The translations under genes and the position numbers were made by a program. From positions 14,632,001-14,696,000 of the forward strand of contig CM060734.1 in assembly GCA_030704615.1 (NCBI GenBank): a stretch of 64,000 nucleotides of DNA. The letters are read 5' to 3'. The notes below the pieces were generated by a model. The model was not told the DNA's origin. It saw only the letters and a list, made by a program, of their open reading frames with translations, and ran no database searches. The first letter of the stretch is position 1, and each line of letters begins with the position of its first letter. This DNA comes from Takakia lepidozioides (taxonomy: Eukaryota > Streptophyta > Takakiopsida > Takakiales > Takakiaceae). Positions 33,150-47,900 of this stretch are shown piece after piece.

Positions 33150-34520
33150 CATAAACTCTTTAGTCCACACCAATGGTCTCATTCATGAAGTGACTTCCTG
33201 ATCACTGATAAATTCCTAAGGGGTCAAGCAAATCGTGTAATATGTTCTCGTACAAGGAACCTTGCTGTGGACTTGGCTGTGTTGTCCCTCAATCTTAGCT
33301 TCCACCCATTTTGTAAGTACTCAGTGGCTGTATTTAATGTACCTGTTTCGTGTATGCTTGGATGGTGGATTAATTGGTCCCAAAAGTTCTAGTCCCCTTT
33401 CTGAAATGGTTCCGTAGCATTGTAGGATGCAGGCCATCCTTCCAGATCTCTGCAACAGGTCCTGCCTCTACATTCATCACACTTCTGATTCTACTCATGT
33501 ACATCCTTGAACAAAGTTAGGCCACCAGTATCCGCGAGAGTTCTTTCTACTGGTAGTCTCTTCTTTCCAAAATGACCTCCAGCCACTCCTTATGAACCTT
33601 CCTCCAAGACCTTATTACAACATGGTGTACAATCATCGTTGTAAGTACTCATCAGTTCCTAACTTATACATTCTGCTTCTACCATAGTATAAAAGGTAAA
33701 GCTTGGGGGATAGCAATTCTCTTCCTCTGCTCCTTACCATCATAGGTGGGCACTGACCAAAGAATGTAGTACTGTTGGCCACTGCCATCTAACCATTCAT
33801 TTGCACTTCCTTGTACCTCATTACAAATAACTCGCATCAGGTAACTGATCGTCCACCTCCTGTGGCGGCCTCTCCTGTTGTTTAGTCGTGACAAATGATC
33901 TGCCACAATGCAAACGGCCAGGCTTTTAAATAAAACCCTCGAACTCAAACTCTGCCGATTATTAACACCTCGCTATCCTTCCACTTATCAAGGATTGTTC
34001 ACCAGATATATCAGAGCCTGTGATCCACATAAAACATAAACTTTCTTCCCAATAGGAATGCCTAAATTTCTTGACTGCATAATCATTGCAATGCTTCCTT
34101 TCCGTTTACATAGTTTTTCCTCTCAGCACTGTCTCAATCGCTGCATAGTACACAGGTGAATCTATATTCCAGTAACATTCTGGGCTAACACCGCACCCCA
34201 CGCTTCTCCTGATGCAATCGCAGTGAACATTAAAATACTACATGCCAGTGAGGGTTAAATCGCACAGGTGTAGTTTGTTCTGGACAGTGTAAGTTTCCTC
34301 AAACACCTTTGACATTCAGCCCTGTCCAAGGCAAACACTGCATCGTCTCTTCAGAAGCTTGCTCAATGGTGGTGCGATTTGTGCTACCTTTTGACAAATC
34401 TTCTGTAATAACTGGTTTGCCCAAGGAACCTTCGTAGACTTTTACATTCACTGGGGGTGGAGCTGCTTTTATTGCCACTGTCTTTCGGATCCACAAGGCG
34501 TTGCCTTCTTCACACAATGT
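33150..34520 (-). pseudogene. Ty3/Gypsy pol remnant (RNase H to integrase)
   Basis: The minus strand, read across frame breaks, gives the usual Gypsy order. Around 34250-33850 it resembles RNase H, with ASGEAWGAVLAQ, PVYYAAIETVLRGK and IYLVNNP, then KPGRLH and VADHLSRLNN. Around 33530-33360 it resembles the integrase H2C2 finger and the start of the core (LFKDVHE, KCDEC, ATEPFQKG). Around 33350-33170 it resembles more of the core (TATEYLQNGW, DNTAKSTARFL). Many stops and frameshifts are present. The remnant fills the gap between inverted elements B and B', consistent with both having inserted into an older retrotransposon. Confidence 0.75.
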
Positions 34521-35146
34521 TCCAGGAAATCCCCCCTGATTTCACACAGAAAGTACACCTCTCTGGATTCAGCCCAGACCTCGCATCCTGGCATCTGGCC
34601 AAACATAACTCCAAGTTATGTCAATGTTTCACTCTAGAGCTGACCACTGAAATCCATCCAAGAATACCTGCATGAAATCATCCATGTACTGGGGGCTGCT
34701 ATTTCATGAGCCATGAGCCATGAGCGGCATGAGCCATGAGCAGAGTCGTAAGTGTGGAAAAAAACATGAGCAGCACTATTTCCGGAATGAGTGTCCGCGG
34801 TAATAGGGTTAGGGTGCCACGGTCATAGGGGGAGAAGGACCTCCCGATGAAGGAGGTTCGGCAATGTTATTTAGAATTATATATTGAAAGGCAATGTTTC
34901 GCGAATGGTAGGGTGGTATTGCTCTGTACAATGGGGCCCATTTCAGCCTACCAGCCATTTGCAAAATTCACCCACACTCCCAATCCAAACGAATGAGCAA
35001 TGACGCATTCTCGAACAATGGACACACGATAGAATAAAAAGAGGGCACAATGAGGTTTTTATTGATCCACATGAATTGCATTTGAAGCACGTCTACTGTG
35101 CTGATTGTGCCCTCAAATCTTGAGCCCTGTGCCTACTGAATACAAG

Positions 35147-35895
35147 TCACGTTGTCAATGGGACTTCGACTGCTCTCAGAACTAGCTCATGAGTCCTGGG
35201 CTCCTCCATGTAAAGTCGATTGCAGCCGTTGTCCGCCGCTAGTGATGTTCACCACAATGTCCTGCCCTTCAATCATACCACCATCGAATATGGAAATCTT
35301 CACGTTTTCGTCGTCCACACCAATGCGAATGTCCCCATACAATGGAGAAGAGGAGCGCACTCCTCGAGGAGAATAGTTCTCTCCGATGGAGTCCACCCAC
35401 GTCCAGTGGCAGCAGTTCCACCGCAACAGCATAGCAGTGCGCCTTCTTCTGCATGGGTGACCGTCGTAGCTGGGAAAATCGGAATCGAGGATGCGCAGGA
35501 GCCACGGACTCCTCAAACCAAGATCGTCACCCCGCTCGAAGGCGTAGTGGCCTACGATACTCAAAAGCCACCAATGTTTCCACACATCGAACCAGTATCT
35601 CTCTGTTTATCTGTGTACCAGATAACAATGTCTCCCGATGTGGCCGAATACATTGCTAATCGATGCCTCCAAAGGGGCAGTCGTCCCGGTTCCGGAAGCA
35701 CGGCATCCTTGCAAGGAGGACCTGAGGACGACTTGATGCCGATGACCTTGCGGACAGCTACGAAGCCCTTAGATTTTGGAAAAGATACGAAGCGGAAGAG
35801 CAGTCCGGCCTCCAAAATGGAGCATCTGGGTCACACGTACCCACCGACGGAGGTGGAACGTGTTCATCACGCCAGCGGTGGATGAAGCCATACAT
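35147..35895 (-). pseudogene. ORF3 copy in B'
   Basis: This is the mirror copy of 31553-32306. The segment from about 35585 to 35187 keeps the same protein (YGDIRIGVDDENVKISIFDG). Frameshifts break it upstream and near the C-terminus. The inverse poly(A) signal lies near 35057. Preservation of the second block in both copies gives modest support for ORF3 being a gene. Confidence 0.5.
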
Positions 35896-36309
35896 CTTTC
35901 TCCATCAACAAGTTATGTTTGAGATCTGCCACCGAGTCCATCCCCCCAGATGGAAATTCGGCGCCGCATTTACATCGAAGAGGGGATGGACTTCGTCGTG
36001 TCCAGTGGCTATCGCCCACCTGGCAGTGACTGCCCATAGTTTGCATGGCAGGGTAGGAAACTGAAACGGCTACATTCATGCAGCAGCCAATCTTCATCGG
36101 TCCAGGATCCTGTACGGGGGAAATTTTAAATGTGCCCTGGAGTGTGCCCTGGAATGTACCTCACTTCTGTATGACTGTGTTTCATTGTGTTGAATAACTC
36201 TCGGATTTGGCCCACTGTTTACAATTTGATGTCTCATTTCTACAATTTGTCTGTCGTTGAATAAAGCAGAGTAACCGTTATGTGAGTCATGTGTCAAGAA
36301 TATACCAAG

Positions 36310-37160
36310 TAACGCCATGTCGGACATTAAAAATGCGGCACCGCATTTCCATGTCGGCATGGAAATGTGGCTCCGCATTTCCATGTCGGCTGGAAATGCG
36401 GCGCGCATTCCATGTCGCATCGAAATGCGGCACAGCATTTCCATGTCGAACATCGAATGCGGCCCGCATTCCATGTCGACATCGAAATCGCACCGCATTT
36501 CCATGTCGGACATCGAAATGCGGCACCCCATTTCCATCTCCGACAAGAAAATGCGGTGCATCATTTCCGTTCCCAGGTACACGAAATACCAACACGGGTC
36601 TATAAATTGATCAGAAAACGAGGTTGGCATTGCAAATGCGGCGACGCATTTCCAGCTTCTGCAATGGAAACTTCTTTTGGACAAGGGAATGCGGTGCCGC
36701 ATTTCCTTCCACACACTTCGAAAAGTGCACCTATTTCCGACCAGCGCGATGGAATGCGTTACCGCATTTCCGAGAGAGGGTCTGCAAATGGACAAATGCG
36801 ATGTCCGTTCGGAAATGCGGCGCCGCATTTCCATGTCCGTCATCGACTTTTTTTTACAATGGAATGCGGTGCCAATTTTTGCTGATGGGTCTGCAGTTCG
36901 AACAACGACCCCCCAATATGGAAATGCGGCACCGCATTTTTCCAATCCCGCCATGTCGGCCTCCTTGTTCGACCTCCTTGTTCGACCTCTGTAAGCGTGG
37001 TGGCATCCATGAATGAGCGGGAGAGGCCAAAACTGGCGTGTGGACAAAGGAAATTTTGGAAATGCGGCACCGCATTCCCAATTCAGATTACTTTTTACTA
37101 TCCAACATTGAAATGGAAAATTAGTCCCTCCCTGTTTTGGAAATGCGGTGCCGCATTTCC
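36310..37160. repeat. Downstream palindrome array of B'
   Basis: This is the inverted copy of the array at 30288-31120. Several palindromes are damaged by one- or two-base losses, for example near 36405-36490, so the tight phase of the B copy is less regular here. Confidence 0.85.
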
Positions 37161-37347
37161 AAAAGAGGTTCTTAGAGTTGCCAAAATTTTGGAAATGCCC
37201 TGACCCATTTCTGATTTTGGGAGCGTCCTGGTTTGGGCGATTGTTTGGCTGGAATGCACACTGGAGGGGGTCACGAATGTCGGGCAGAATTTTCTTTATA
37301 TACTCTGGAAGAGAATTTACATTTACAGAGACTTCATTAAAATTCTA

Positions 37348-40300
37348 TTAATCTTGAAATCATCCGAATCCTCATCCTGTTCTAGACTGTCCTGCTCCTC
37401 CTCCACCCCCTCAGTGCCTCTCTCATCTCCAGCGGACTGCTCGTTGGCCAGGCTTTCGAAAATCCCATCTTCCCCTTGCGGAACTGTCCATCTCACCTCC
37501 GTTGGGTCGTCTTCCTCCCTGTCTGCGTCGCTCTCATCCGCTGAATCACATATGTACTTTCGTACCCGTCTACCTGTCTGAGCTGCTGCCAACTCTTTCC
37601 TTATCCTTCCTTCTGTCCTCCCTAGCCCTCTCCAAAATCTGCTCTACTTTACTGGGATTTCTCACTTCTTCTAATCGCTGTATTTGCGAGTTTAGCTGCA
37701 TAACTAGGAAGGGAGTAGTCCCTCACCGGGCTCGTCATGAAGTCGGCCCTCGCAAAGAACGGGACATTCTTCCTGGCAGGAATGTAGGCCCTACATGTTT
37801 CGACACGGACCCTGCAATCCTGCACATGACAATCATCAACGAGACTAATGAGAACCACAGTCGGGAAATTCCTTTGACATAAATGACCCCGAAGGCTTTG
37901 CAAACTTACAATGTTTGCACTCACTCGTATTCCGGGTTCTCCTCTGCATCAATGTCCACTGTGTCTTCCTCGGACTCCGACGAATCCGAGGAGACTTCCG
38001 CTCTGTCGGGAGCCTTCACATTCCGTTGCAGCCCCTCCAGATGGGATCCCCACACGGATGAATCCTCCTCGTAGGCAAAGAGGTGCCGGTCGGAAAACCG
38101 CCCAGCCCACATTGAGGCACCTGTTAAATGCCATCCACACCATTACCACATGGCGCTTCAGATGTTGCGAACTACATCCTAACGAGAATTGCAGAACAGC
38201 AGAGATCAAGATTCTGCATACCTGTCCCACAGATGAGGTCCAGCACTGTGCCCTCCACGTCTGTGCATGTCTCCATAATTGTCTGAATGAAGGCAGGGCT
38301 CCGAGTCCGTGAGTACCGCAGGGGTTCCGTTGAAGTGAGGCTATGAGGGAGAAGTTCCTTGGGAACGTTGTTGAACAAACGTCGTAATCGAGTGGGTCGC
38401 AGTTCGGTTCAACCTTTCCTCCCTCCTTCCGGAAGCAAAGGTGGAGTTTTCCTTCACAAAGCAGTATGCATCGAACTGCTTCGTCTGCATACACAGGGGA
38501 AAACGATTAGAAACGGAATGCGGCACCGCATTTGAAAGCACCCAAGCAAATAATGGACGAGTGCCAGTGTCGTAATCACCTTCTTCCCTTCCGACCGAAG
38601 GCCCAGTGTGTTGATGCACGTCCACTTCTTTTTTCAGAATCGGGACGGCGCTCTTGCGGGTCCACTTCGCAATTCCTGTCTGAGTGTTTTTTTCCTCTGC
38701 TCGCCAGGACAACCACACAGCCTCTGTCGTCCAACACCATGCGGGCAAGCCCGAATCTTTCTTCCAAAGTCCTCCGAGTACCTGTTCCAAGATGGCAAAG
38801 CTTGCAGTCCTTCCACAGGCTCTCCGTCCGGAATATCCAAGATGATCATATCGCAAGACCACTCGGTGGCATTTCGCGCCCTCCTACAATCCTTGTCTGC
38901 ACACCCCTCTCAAAGAACGAGACCATATTCTGAAATCCTGGGTGTCGGAAGGCTCTTCGGCAGTCGCCTTCTTCAGTGCTCTGCCCTTCAGACCCTCCAT
39001 GGTCTTCATGTATGCCAACTTGGCTGCCCGTCCATCCAAAGCCGCCAAGAAACTCTCATTTACACACTGGACTACAGTTTCGGGAGCCACTTTCGGCCTC
39101 TTCATTTCCACCGGCTCGAAAGGGTGCCCCCTGGGGGGTTGAAGAGTGCCTTCTTTGCCGAGCCAGTTCTCGTGCCTCTCGTGACAACGGTGGGCACAGG
39201 GGAGGCAGCCTGCGTTTGGGGGGGTGGGCTGGTTGCAAAGTCTCCATCGGAGTCCTCTTCCTCACCCTCTTCCTGAACAGGCTGTTTCTGCTTCTTCGTT
39301 TTGGCGGGTGTCACAACAGCTGCTCCTTGCTGGCGAGTCCTCTTCTTCGACCCCTTCTGTTGGGCCTGCACAGCTGCATCCACCGTCTTTTGTGCCATCT
39401 CAGCTGCCTTTCTGGATTCTTCCAGAGCAGCAGATTCCTTTGCCGACTTTGGCCCAGCAGGGACACGTCTTTCCTTTCTCTTCTCTTCTGCCAAGGCGTG
39501 CAGATCTTTCTCAGACTCGTCAACAATACCGCCAGACATGTCCAGGTACCACGGGCATCCAACGAGATGCGCGGGATGCCATTGTTTCTGCATCTCGGGT
39601 GTGTAGACACAGCTGGGCCCGCCACGGTCCAAGCCATGAAGAACGGGGGCTCTTGAGCCAGGGCCCCTGTCTGAAGGAGCACGTATTTCATATACCTGCA
39701 AGGCAGTCAGCATGCGTGAGCAAAAGTTGAGACCAACCTACTGGCAGAGTGCCACCGAAAACATAAAATGCGAATGCGGTGCCGCATTTCCGAGACAAAC
39801 CTCGTAACCAGGCTTCGCATACAAGGGCAGCTGTGCTTCACCTGTAAACAATTCGCATTGCAGCTTTCCCCGCTCCCTCCTGATGTGTAAACTCCACGCT
39901 CCTTCTTGCTGTCTGTAGCTCTCTGGCGAAAAGGTTGTCCTTGTACGCACATCTGAAACGTGTCACGTAGTTCTTCCAATGTCTGTGTTCCATCCCATTT
40001 GACGTACAAGCCGAACGAATTTGTGTGCATTACGACTTGCTCCTTTCGCATTCGACATTACCTGCGATTCCCAAATGCATTGTCACGTAGCAAGTTCAGG
40101 GAATTCATGTCAGAAAAGCAAATCTGGGGAAGTACCTTGAATTACCTGGAACCCCCAAGTCATACGGTTGAGCCACACATCCACTGCAGGGTCGGAAACT
40201 TCCAGTGGAAAAAGACCACATTGTCCTTATGCTCTCGGATGCATTCCAGATCGACAGCCACCGTGTCTGCCATTTCCGATCCAATGTCAGTGGCTGGAAG

Positions 40301-42458
40301 AGAGTGGCTATTGCTAGGAAGGAAATCAGTGCATTGAAACCTCACCTTCTCTTTCGCCTCCACACATGCCGTTGAGAGGTGATGCAGTTTCTCCAATTGC
40401 ATGGTCGGCTGCATGGCCCGAGAATAGTGTTTTGCAATCTCGGGGATGAAGTCCTTTCCAAGTGCCGGATCTGCAATTGCCACCAGCTTCACAAGCTTTG
40501 ACTTGTATTTGGTTCTGGACTTGACACCGGCTTCCTTCAAGTGCTCAGTCAATGACTGAACGTTTTGACCTGCCCCTCACTTTCCATGAAGAAGCGTTTG
40601 GCATGGGCCAAATCCAGCTTGATGTTTGACTGCCAACAAAAACATGCAGAAGCGTTACATTCGATTCATGTGGAAACATTACTGGAAATTGGGGAAGGAT
40701 GAGCAGAGGGAATTGGAGCACGACTTACTTCGTATATCACCTCCACCATTCCATCCATAGTGAGACGATACCATGTCCGGTCTGTTTTTGCAACGGCTTT
40801 CTGAATGAGCTCAGGCTCCAGCATTTCCGCAAACATCTGCGGATCAGTAAGACCAGTTTTCCTCACCCTGTACAGCATATGTGCCATGTGGGTATGCACG
40901 TACGCATTCTCAGTGACCCTGCAAGGCACACTCTCCAGTTCAGTACACGGAAGCACGGAATCAAACCAGAATGGAAACCGAAATGCGGCACCGCATTTCG
41001 AACGTGCTAGGGAGGGTATGTTATCTTACGAGTTGAGGTCCGCCATGGCATTCTTGAGGAGGGAGGAGTCTGCCGCCTTCACCTTGAGGATGACACACCA
41101 CCATGTAATGCCAGCCAATGTGCTTGGCATGGTTCTGCTTGATGTACTCCCACCAGGCGAGAAGTCGTGATTCCCGTCCCACACAAAGAACATTTTTTCC
41201 CGACATATGGCCGAAGTCGGGATCACCCTTCAGCGTCGCCTCGATTCGTGGTTGCGAGTGTGCCAGTGGGTATCCCACGTTGACAATTCATCGGCAGTGG
41301 GTCCACGGGTTTCGCCGTCCTCATTCTCTATGGAAACGTAAAACGCTGCCGATCCCAGACGGTACCCTTCTCGAAATGCGAACTTGAGCTTATCCACATC
41401 TCCGGGAAGGGCCTGCCTGACGATGGGAAGGAGACCATGCGACAGAGTGGGATTCGAAGAGTCCGCTGGAATACCCTGCTGCCCAGAACTCTGCCAATGC
41501 TACTGTGTGTCTCCTCCAACATTTTATCCGCTGCACTTTGAAATCCTCCGGAGACATGTCTGTAGGTGCGGTAGTGGCTGAGCAGGTGGAGCATCCTCAA
41601 CTGGAGCTGCACTCTGGGGCCTGTGTGCGGGCAATTCTGCCATTGCAGAGGCCTCCTCCGGGCCTGCTAGCTCATCGGTGGTGAGGTCTGGCTGCGAACG
41701 TTCAGCGGCAGCACCCTCCTCCGGTACCAATCTCGATCAACGGTCGATCCCATTGCCTTCGCTGCAGCAGAGTCGGCCCCAACATCTGCAGGCGGGAAAT
41801 CCTCCAGGAACTGAGCTTCAGCTCGTGGAAGCGGTTTTGCGGGAGATTGTTCGGCCCGTCGCCCTGATTGCCTTCTGCTTCCTCATCCTTGCAGGTGAAG
41901 GTGTCTGCTGCAATAGAATCTGTCTTCTACCCTGCTGCTTCATTCGCGTTGGGGGGGTGAATCGGCCTGAGCCGGTTCAGAAGCCAGTAGAGGGACGGGC
42001 TGCTTCTTCTTCGACTTTGCTGGAGAAGGGCCCGACCCCTGCTGGCGATTCTCCATGATCGAAGAACGCGAGTCGATCTCTGAGACTTTGAACTTGCCCT
42101 TCGAAGACGCGTCTTTGAATCGCAGAGGGCTAGGCCCGGCAGGAGTCCCCGCGCTCGGGGATCGGGTGGTGTACGTGCTGCAGCTAGCTCCTCGGACTCT
42201 TCCTGCGGCTCTTCGATTCCTGCGATCCCTCCAGCACGTCCACCTTTCCTGTTAGGCATGCAAACATGTTCTGCATTCAAGTCTCCTAGCATTCAGTCTA
42301 AGAATTACAGAAGCAAAATGGGGGGTCGGTGCTCGATCAGCTGCGCGCAGCCCGATCGCATGGAGCTCTCACTGGTGGCTGGTTTGCCTGAGTGGCCTGC
42401 TGCTCGGATATGGCAATCTCCTCCTGTAGACGCATCTGCTTCCTGTCCCCTTCGGCAT
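37348..42458 (-). pseudogene. ParB-methyltransferase gene copy in B' (many frameshifts)
   Basis: This is the mirror copy of the intact gene at 24978-30101. Exon order and most splice sites are retained, including the motif IV-like DIPDG near 38835, motif I LICGTG near 38235 and the ParB-like region near 41200-41500. Single-base losses or gains occur in most exons, for example in WDGNHR near 41170 and next to the stop codon near 37360. Because the losses fall largely in short homopolymers and rarely change residues, poor consensus quality is as likely as biological decay. Confidence 0.8.
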
Positions 42459-42885
42459 TGGCCTACGTCCGAAGTATAATTTCCGGAGCTTGCGACGAGG
42501 TCTCCTGTCTGGTGCACGAACTCCCCCCCTCTCAGGTTCGAGCATAAGAAGAGAGAGAGGGAAAAGGGGCAAAGAGTGCAGATGGAAAGGGCGCGAGAGG
42601 GGTGACTGAGGAGACACGACAAAAGTAGATGAACGGCGTTGATGCACCACTTGGGTTCGAAAGGTTGGACGAAAGTGTCTCCTCGTGGAGTTTTGCGTCA
42701 TTACGAAATTCGAATCGTTGAGGGGACGCCTGCCGTCCGAAAATCAACATCATTATCCAACGGTCAGCCGCGCCGCCTCATGCCCCTTCAGTCAGATAGA
42801 GTGCCGACATGTGCAGCAATTCCGTTGCTCCACGTGTTCACATTTCAAGGCATTTCGTCCCAGCCGTCTGATGAGTTGGAGCGAG

Positions 42886-44490
42886 AATGCGAATGCGGCG
42901 CCGCATTTCCGTTAAGTACGATCACTCTGCTACACATCCGTACTTGTTGGAAGAAAATGCGGCACCGCATTTCCGTTCCACCTTCACATACCTTAGTTGT
43001 TGAACGGAAATACGGTGCCGCATTTCCGTCCCACAGCTCCAAGTATGAGATTCAGAAGGGAAATGCGCGCCGCATTTCCGTTCCCACTTCACATACGTTA
43101 GTTGATGAATGGAATGCCGTGCCACATTTCCGTTCGGGAAAGTATAGAGGTCTCACGTGGACAAAATGCGGTGTCGCATTTCCGGTCTGGAAAGGTTGAA
43201 GGTCTCACATGGATGGAAATGCGGCAACACATTTCCGTAGCACAGCTCCAGGCCGAATATACAAACGGAAATGCGGCGCCGCATTTCCGTTCGAGAATGT
43301 CGGAAGGTGCGACTCGAACGGAATGCGGTGCCGCATTCTGTACCCGTTGCGCACGATTTTCAGTCAGAATGGAAATGCGGTACCGCATTTCCGTTCTGTA
43401 GAGTAATAACGTCTGACGCTGGCGGAAATGCCTTCCCGCATTTTCGTTCCACCTCCATGCCTCACATACAAAACGGAAATGCGGTGCCGCATTTCCGTTT
43501 TGAATGTCGGATGGTGGACTCCGACGGAAATGCGTGTACCCGCATTTCAATTCCGATGTTTCAGGATATTTCATCAGAACGGAATGCGGTGCCGCATTTC
43601 CCTTTTTTTTTTTTTTTTAAATGTAACACCTTCCGTTCTGGAATGTGGAGGTTCGACTCGGATGGAAATGCGCTGCGCGCATTTCAGTTCCGATGGTTCA
43701 CGATTTTCAGTCAGAACGGAAATGCGGTGCCGCATTTCCGTTCTGGAATGATGGTAGGTGCGACTCGGATGGAAATACGGTGCCGCATTTCAGTTCAGAT
43801 AGTTCACGATTTTCAGTCAGAACGGAAATGCGGTGCCGCATTTCCGTTCTGGATAGTGTGAATGTCTCAACCGGTCGGAATTGCGCTGTATGAAGCTGTC
43901 GGAATCTTACTCGGCTCCAGGCATCAGATACAAAATGGAAATGCGGCGCCGCATTTCTTTATGGAATGTCGAAAAGTGCGACTCGGACGGAAATGCGGTG
44001 CCGCATTTCTGTTCCCGTTGTTCATATTCTCAATCAGAACGGAAATGCGGTACCGCATTTCCGTTCCACCTTCACATACCGTGCTTGTTGAATAAAATGC
44101 GGTACCGCATTTCCGTTCTCGACAGTATGAATGTCTTTTAAGGACGGAAATGTGCTGCAGCATTTCTATATCCCTCAGCTCCATGCATCACATACAAAAT
44201 GGAAATGCGGCGCCGCATTCCCGTTCTGGAATGTCGAAAAGTGCGACTCGGACGGAAATGCGGTGCCGCATTTCTGTTCCCGTTGTTCATAAACTCAATC
44301 AGAACGGAAATGCGGTACCGCATTTCCGTTCCACCTTCACATACCGTGCTTGCTGGATGGAAATGCGTTACCGCATTCGTTCTGGAGAGTATAAAGGTTT
44401 CCCCCGGACGGAAACTCGGTGCCCGCATTTCCGTCGCTCTGTTGCATGACCAAGATGCAATACGGAAATGCGGCGCCGTATTTCCGTCCA
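42886..44490. repeat. 53-bp-phased palindrome array of B'
   Basis: This is the inverted copy of 22893-24545, with the same half-site GGAAATGCGG and the same spacer families. Scattered indels shift the phase by one or two bases, and one spacer has gained a T run near 43603-43620. Confidence 0.9.
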
Positions 44491-44911
44491 CCGCACTCGA
44501 CATAATCACTCGTGACGGAAATCTGGAACCTCAATGGGTTGCATTGTTCCGAAACAACACAATTGCGGCCAGTCTTGATGAGCACAACTTGGTTGTCTGA
44601 CCGTTTAAACCAGCAGTCCTGGCACTTGTCAGTGCGAACGTTCCTGTCTGCACCGAGAATACTGCTGGATCCACCCTCAGGAGAAACTGTCAGGAGATGT
44701 TATTTCGTCGCCGAATCGGCCATCATTGTCCTACTCACTGGCTAGGAATCACACCTCCCACCTTCATGCATGTATCTTGAAACAATACTTTCCACTTCAA
44801 TGTGCGACTTCCAATTGTCGATGGACTCCGCAGATCCACTTAGATGGTGCCTGTGAGCCTTGGTCTGTCGCTATACTGAACCTCGCACTTGCCAACTCCG
44901 TGCGGTGTTCG

Positions 44912-47900
44912 ATGGCTCCGAATTCCTACGCTATAGTTTGCTTGTCCTCCGCAACTTGGGAGAGCCTGGATCCCAAACGAGGGAGGACTTTGCAGAGTGA
45001 CTGAAACTTACCTTTGTTCCAAATTCAAGCTCAAACCGGGCACAGTTTATTTGGAAGAAGAAAGGAAGGATGTTCCTGGACAGGTTGACGAGACCATTGT
45101 CGTGCTAGGTACGACGGAGGTTGCGGAATCGAATGGCACGTTTCCCACCGTCAGACACCATCCTGTACCGAGCTGTGGGAATGCCCATTCCCTTTCCGAA
45201 TCAGTCGCTGCCCACACCATCCACAAAGGAGTCCGTAAACCGAGAGGCGGCCACTGCCAACCACAATAGGTATGCAACGATAATCATTCCCGACCTGGAC
45301 CGTCAAGACCCTCCATAGCTTCTCGTGTGGACGTTTTCATTTCCATTTCCGACGAGGATGATTGCATTGAGGTACCCATGTCCTCCACACGGTCGTTCAA
45401 ATCCGGCATGGACGTCTCTGTAGGTGGCGCTCATGTGCCCTCGAGCATAACATCCAACCCGGTCCATTGTGCAGCTCCTACGACAACATCACCTCGATGG
45501 TTCTCGCTCCGAGCTGCTGCTCTCGACTATGCCAAATTCCCAGTCAGAAAGGTAACTTTTCTGCCTCCCGAAGTCGATGGCAATGTCATCTTCGAGTTTC
45601 CACCTGTTTCTTCGTCAAAGAAAGCCTCCGGGATGTTAACAGACATGGATCGAAAGCATGACGGACACCCCTGGTGTGTGACGAAGACCAGTAGCACGAA
45701 AATTGCTGATGGTGTTCGTGTACGATATGTCCCTCTGTGCGGGGAAGCTGAGGTGCCTCAATCCCACCTGCTTCCACTTTCTCTCCAAAGGAGGGCGGAG
45801 AAACGAGACGGATTGGACTGGCACAACGCATCATCCATTCATTGTCTCCAGCCAAGCTCCTGCGGGTTCTTTCAAGTGTGCACATTGCAAAGAACCACCG
45901 ACGTGCATGTCCATGTGCAGAGCCAAGCAATATTACGTAATCCATTTGCTCCCGGACTTGACTAGAGCTTGCATACACGTTGGGGTCCACTGCACACCCC
46001 TTGGCGAGAGGCAACATGCGTGAGGCTGTGCAGGAAGCACACGACATCATAAAAGAGGAGGTGAAATTGAGCCCCGGAGCCAGACCAAAGCAGATTCGCT
46101 GAAGGCAGCCCACAAGATTCTCTTGGCAAAATCATGTCTGAAGATGGTTCCGACCGAGAGCCCTTGACCGAAGACGAGATGCGTGACCTCTTGAGTCCGT
46201 CTCGCACGTTTGTAGTCCGAATGTGCGGAATCACATCGTATCTTGCAAGCAGGTTTCGGCAGGGGGTCGGACATGTACTCAATCCTGGAGGTGAAACGAA
46301 TGACTGGATATGACTACATCCAAGGTAGCAGGTTTTCCAGGGCAAGGCAGCGAATCCGATCGTTGTTACATTTTCAAAATGTCGACGTGTGGGCCTGGGA
46401 GTGGAGTCGACTTGGTCACTCGCATGACAACTGGAAACTTGTCGAATGCTTGGGTGATGTTTGATCACATCAAGCGAATTACAAACCATCAGTGGGTGAC
46501 TATGGGTGCGCATGTTTATGACTATCACTCCAAGAGGCTCATGACGATTGCAATCTGCGAGATGAAAGGGGAGGACACACAGTCCGAGATGCATCTGTGG
46601 GAGGGCATAAACGAGCAGATGGCAAGGGCGGGATTGCCAGAGCCCAATTTCAGGGGATTCATGGCAGACAACGCTCAGGCCAACTGGGCAGCGTGCGGCG
46701 TGTGTACGGTGAGGACCCCAATGTTCCAATGGAGGGGAAGAGAGATCCTGTGGATTCCATTGGATGCAGAGTCTATCCCACTACACTACCAAATTTGTTG
46801 CTAGCTCATTCCAGGCTGAACACCGTGTCCTTTGTACGCGTGGAAGGATGCCCACATTTGATGACGCGGAGGTTAAGTTTGCTATCATCGAGGCTTGGGG
46901 AACACGTCAGGTGCAGTGGAGACAACCAATCTGGAGCATTGCACAGCTGGTTGGGGTGGTGGCATTTTCGGTATCGACAGTTCGGACAGTACATGCGGGA
47001 GGTAGGCTGCTGTCATTTTCGTTCATTTGTCTTTCTGTTACGGACATTTCGATTGGTCCCTCACCGTTGTTTGTGTCCTTCTAGGAGCGGTGCTTGGATT
47101 CCGACACGGACATGCCGAACACGAATATGGCAGAATCGGTCCACTCCTCCTGGCGAGCGTCTTCTGCGCACATCTGGTGGACGTATTGACGGCCACAACG
47201 GAGGACATCGACAGAGCATCATGCAATCAAGCAAGCCACGTACTACAAGTTCCTGAGCGGCAACAATGGGGCTTTGGGCCGGACAGAGAGGAATTGTTGG
47301 TACGAACAGCTTCGAGGTCCAAGAATCCAGTGAAATGGGCGACAGCATTGCGAGAGAAGATCAAAGGGACGCCTCTGCAACCGCAGAGGTGAACACCTAG
47401 AGGGGGACGTCCGGACTCGCCCTGTCAGGCGAGGATTGAAGAGGAACCCGGGTGCGAAGAGGATTCCTGGAGATCCGACAGGAACATTCGGACAGCACCC
47501 TCGAGGTCCCGTCATGTTGCCGCACAATGTGTCTTCCAGCAGTGGAAGCCCAAGAAATTCCAGATCGCCGTCGCCTTCAACCGGGGATTTCGTGCAAAAT
47601 TCCCACCGCTCCCTTGCCCCACATTCCGCCCGCTGTTTGCAGTATGGCCAAACCATTGTGGAGACGACTGTGTCTGCCTCACAGTGGAGAATTGCTCGCA
47701 CAAAGCCGTCGTTTCGAGGAAGGTGTTCCGCAATTCGTGTGGATACACGGCAACGTTGTTTAGAGATGATAAGGAGGAATCCAGATGGGGCTGTCCCCTG
47801 CTCCTACTTTTACAGGAAGATTTGTCCATGCAAAGTTTGCGGAGGCGACAACCACCCAGTTCTGGTTCTGCAGGCACGACATTATGACTTGCGTGTATGG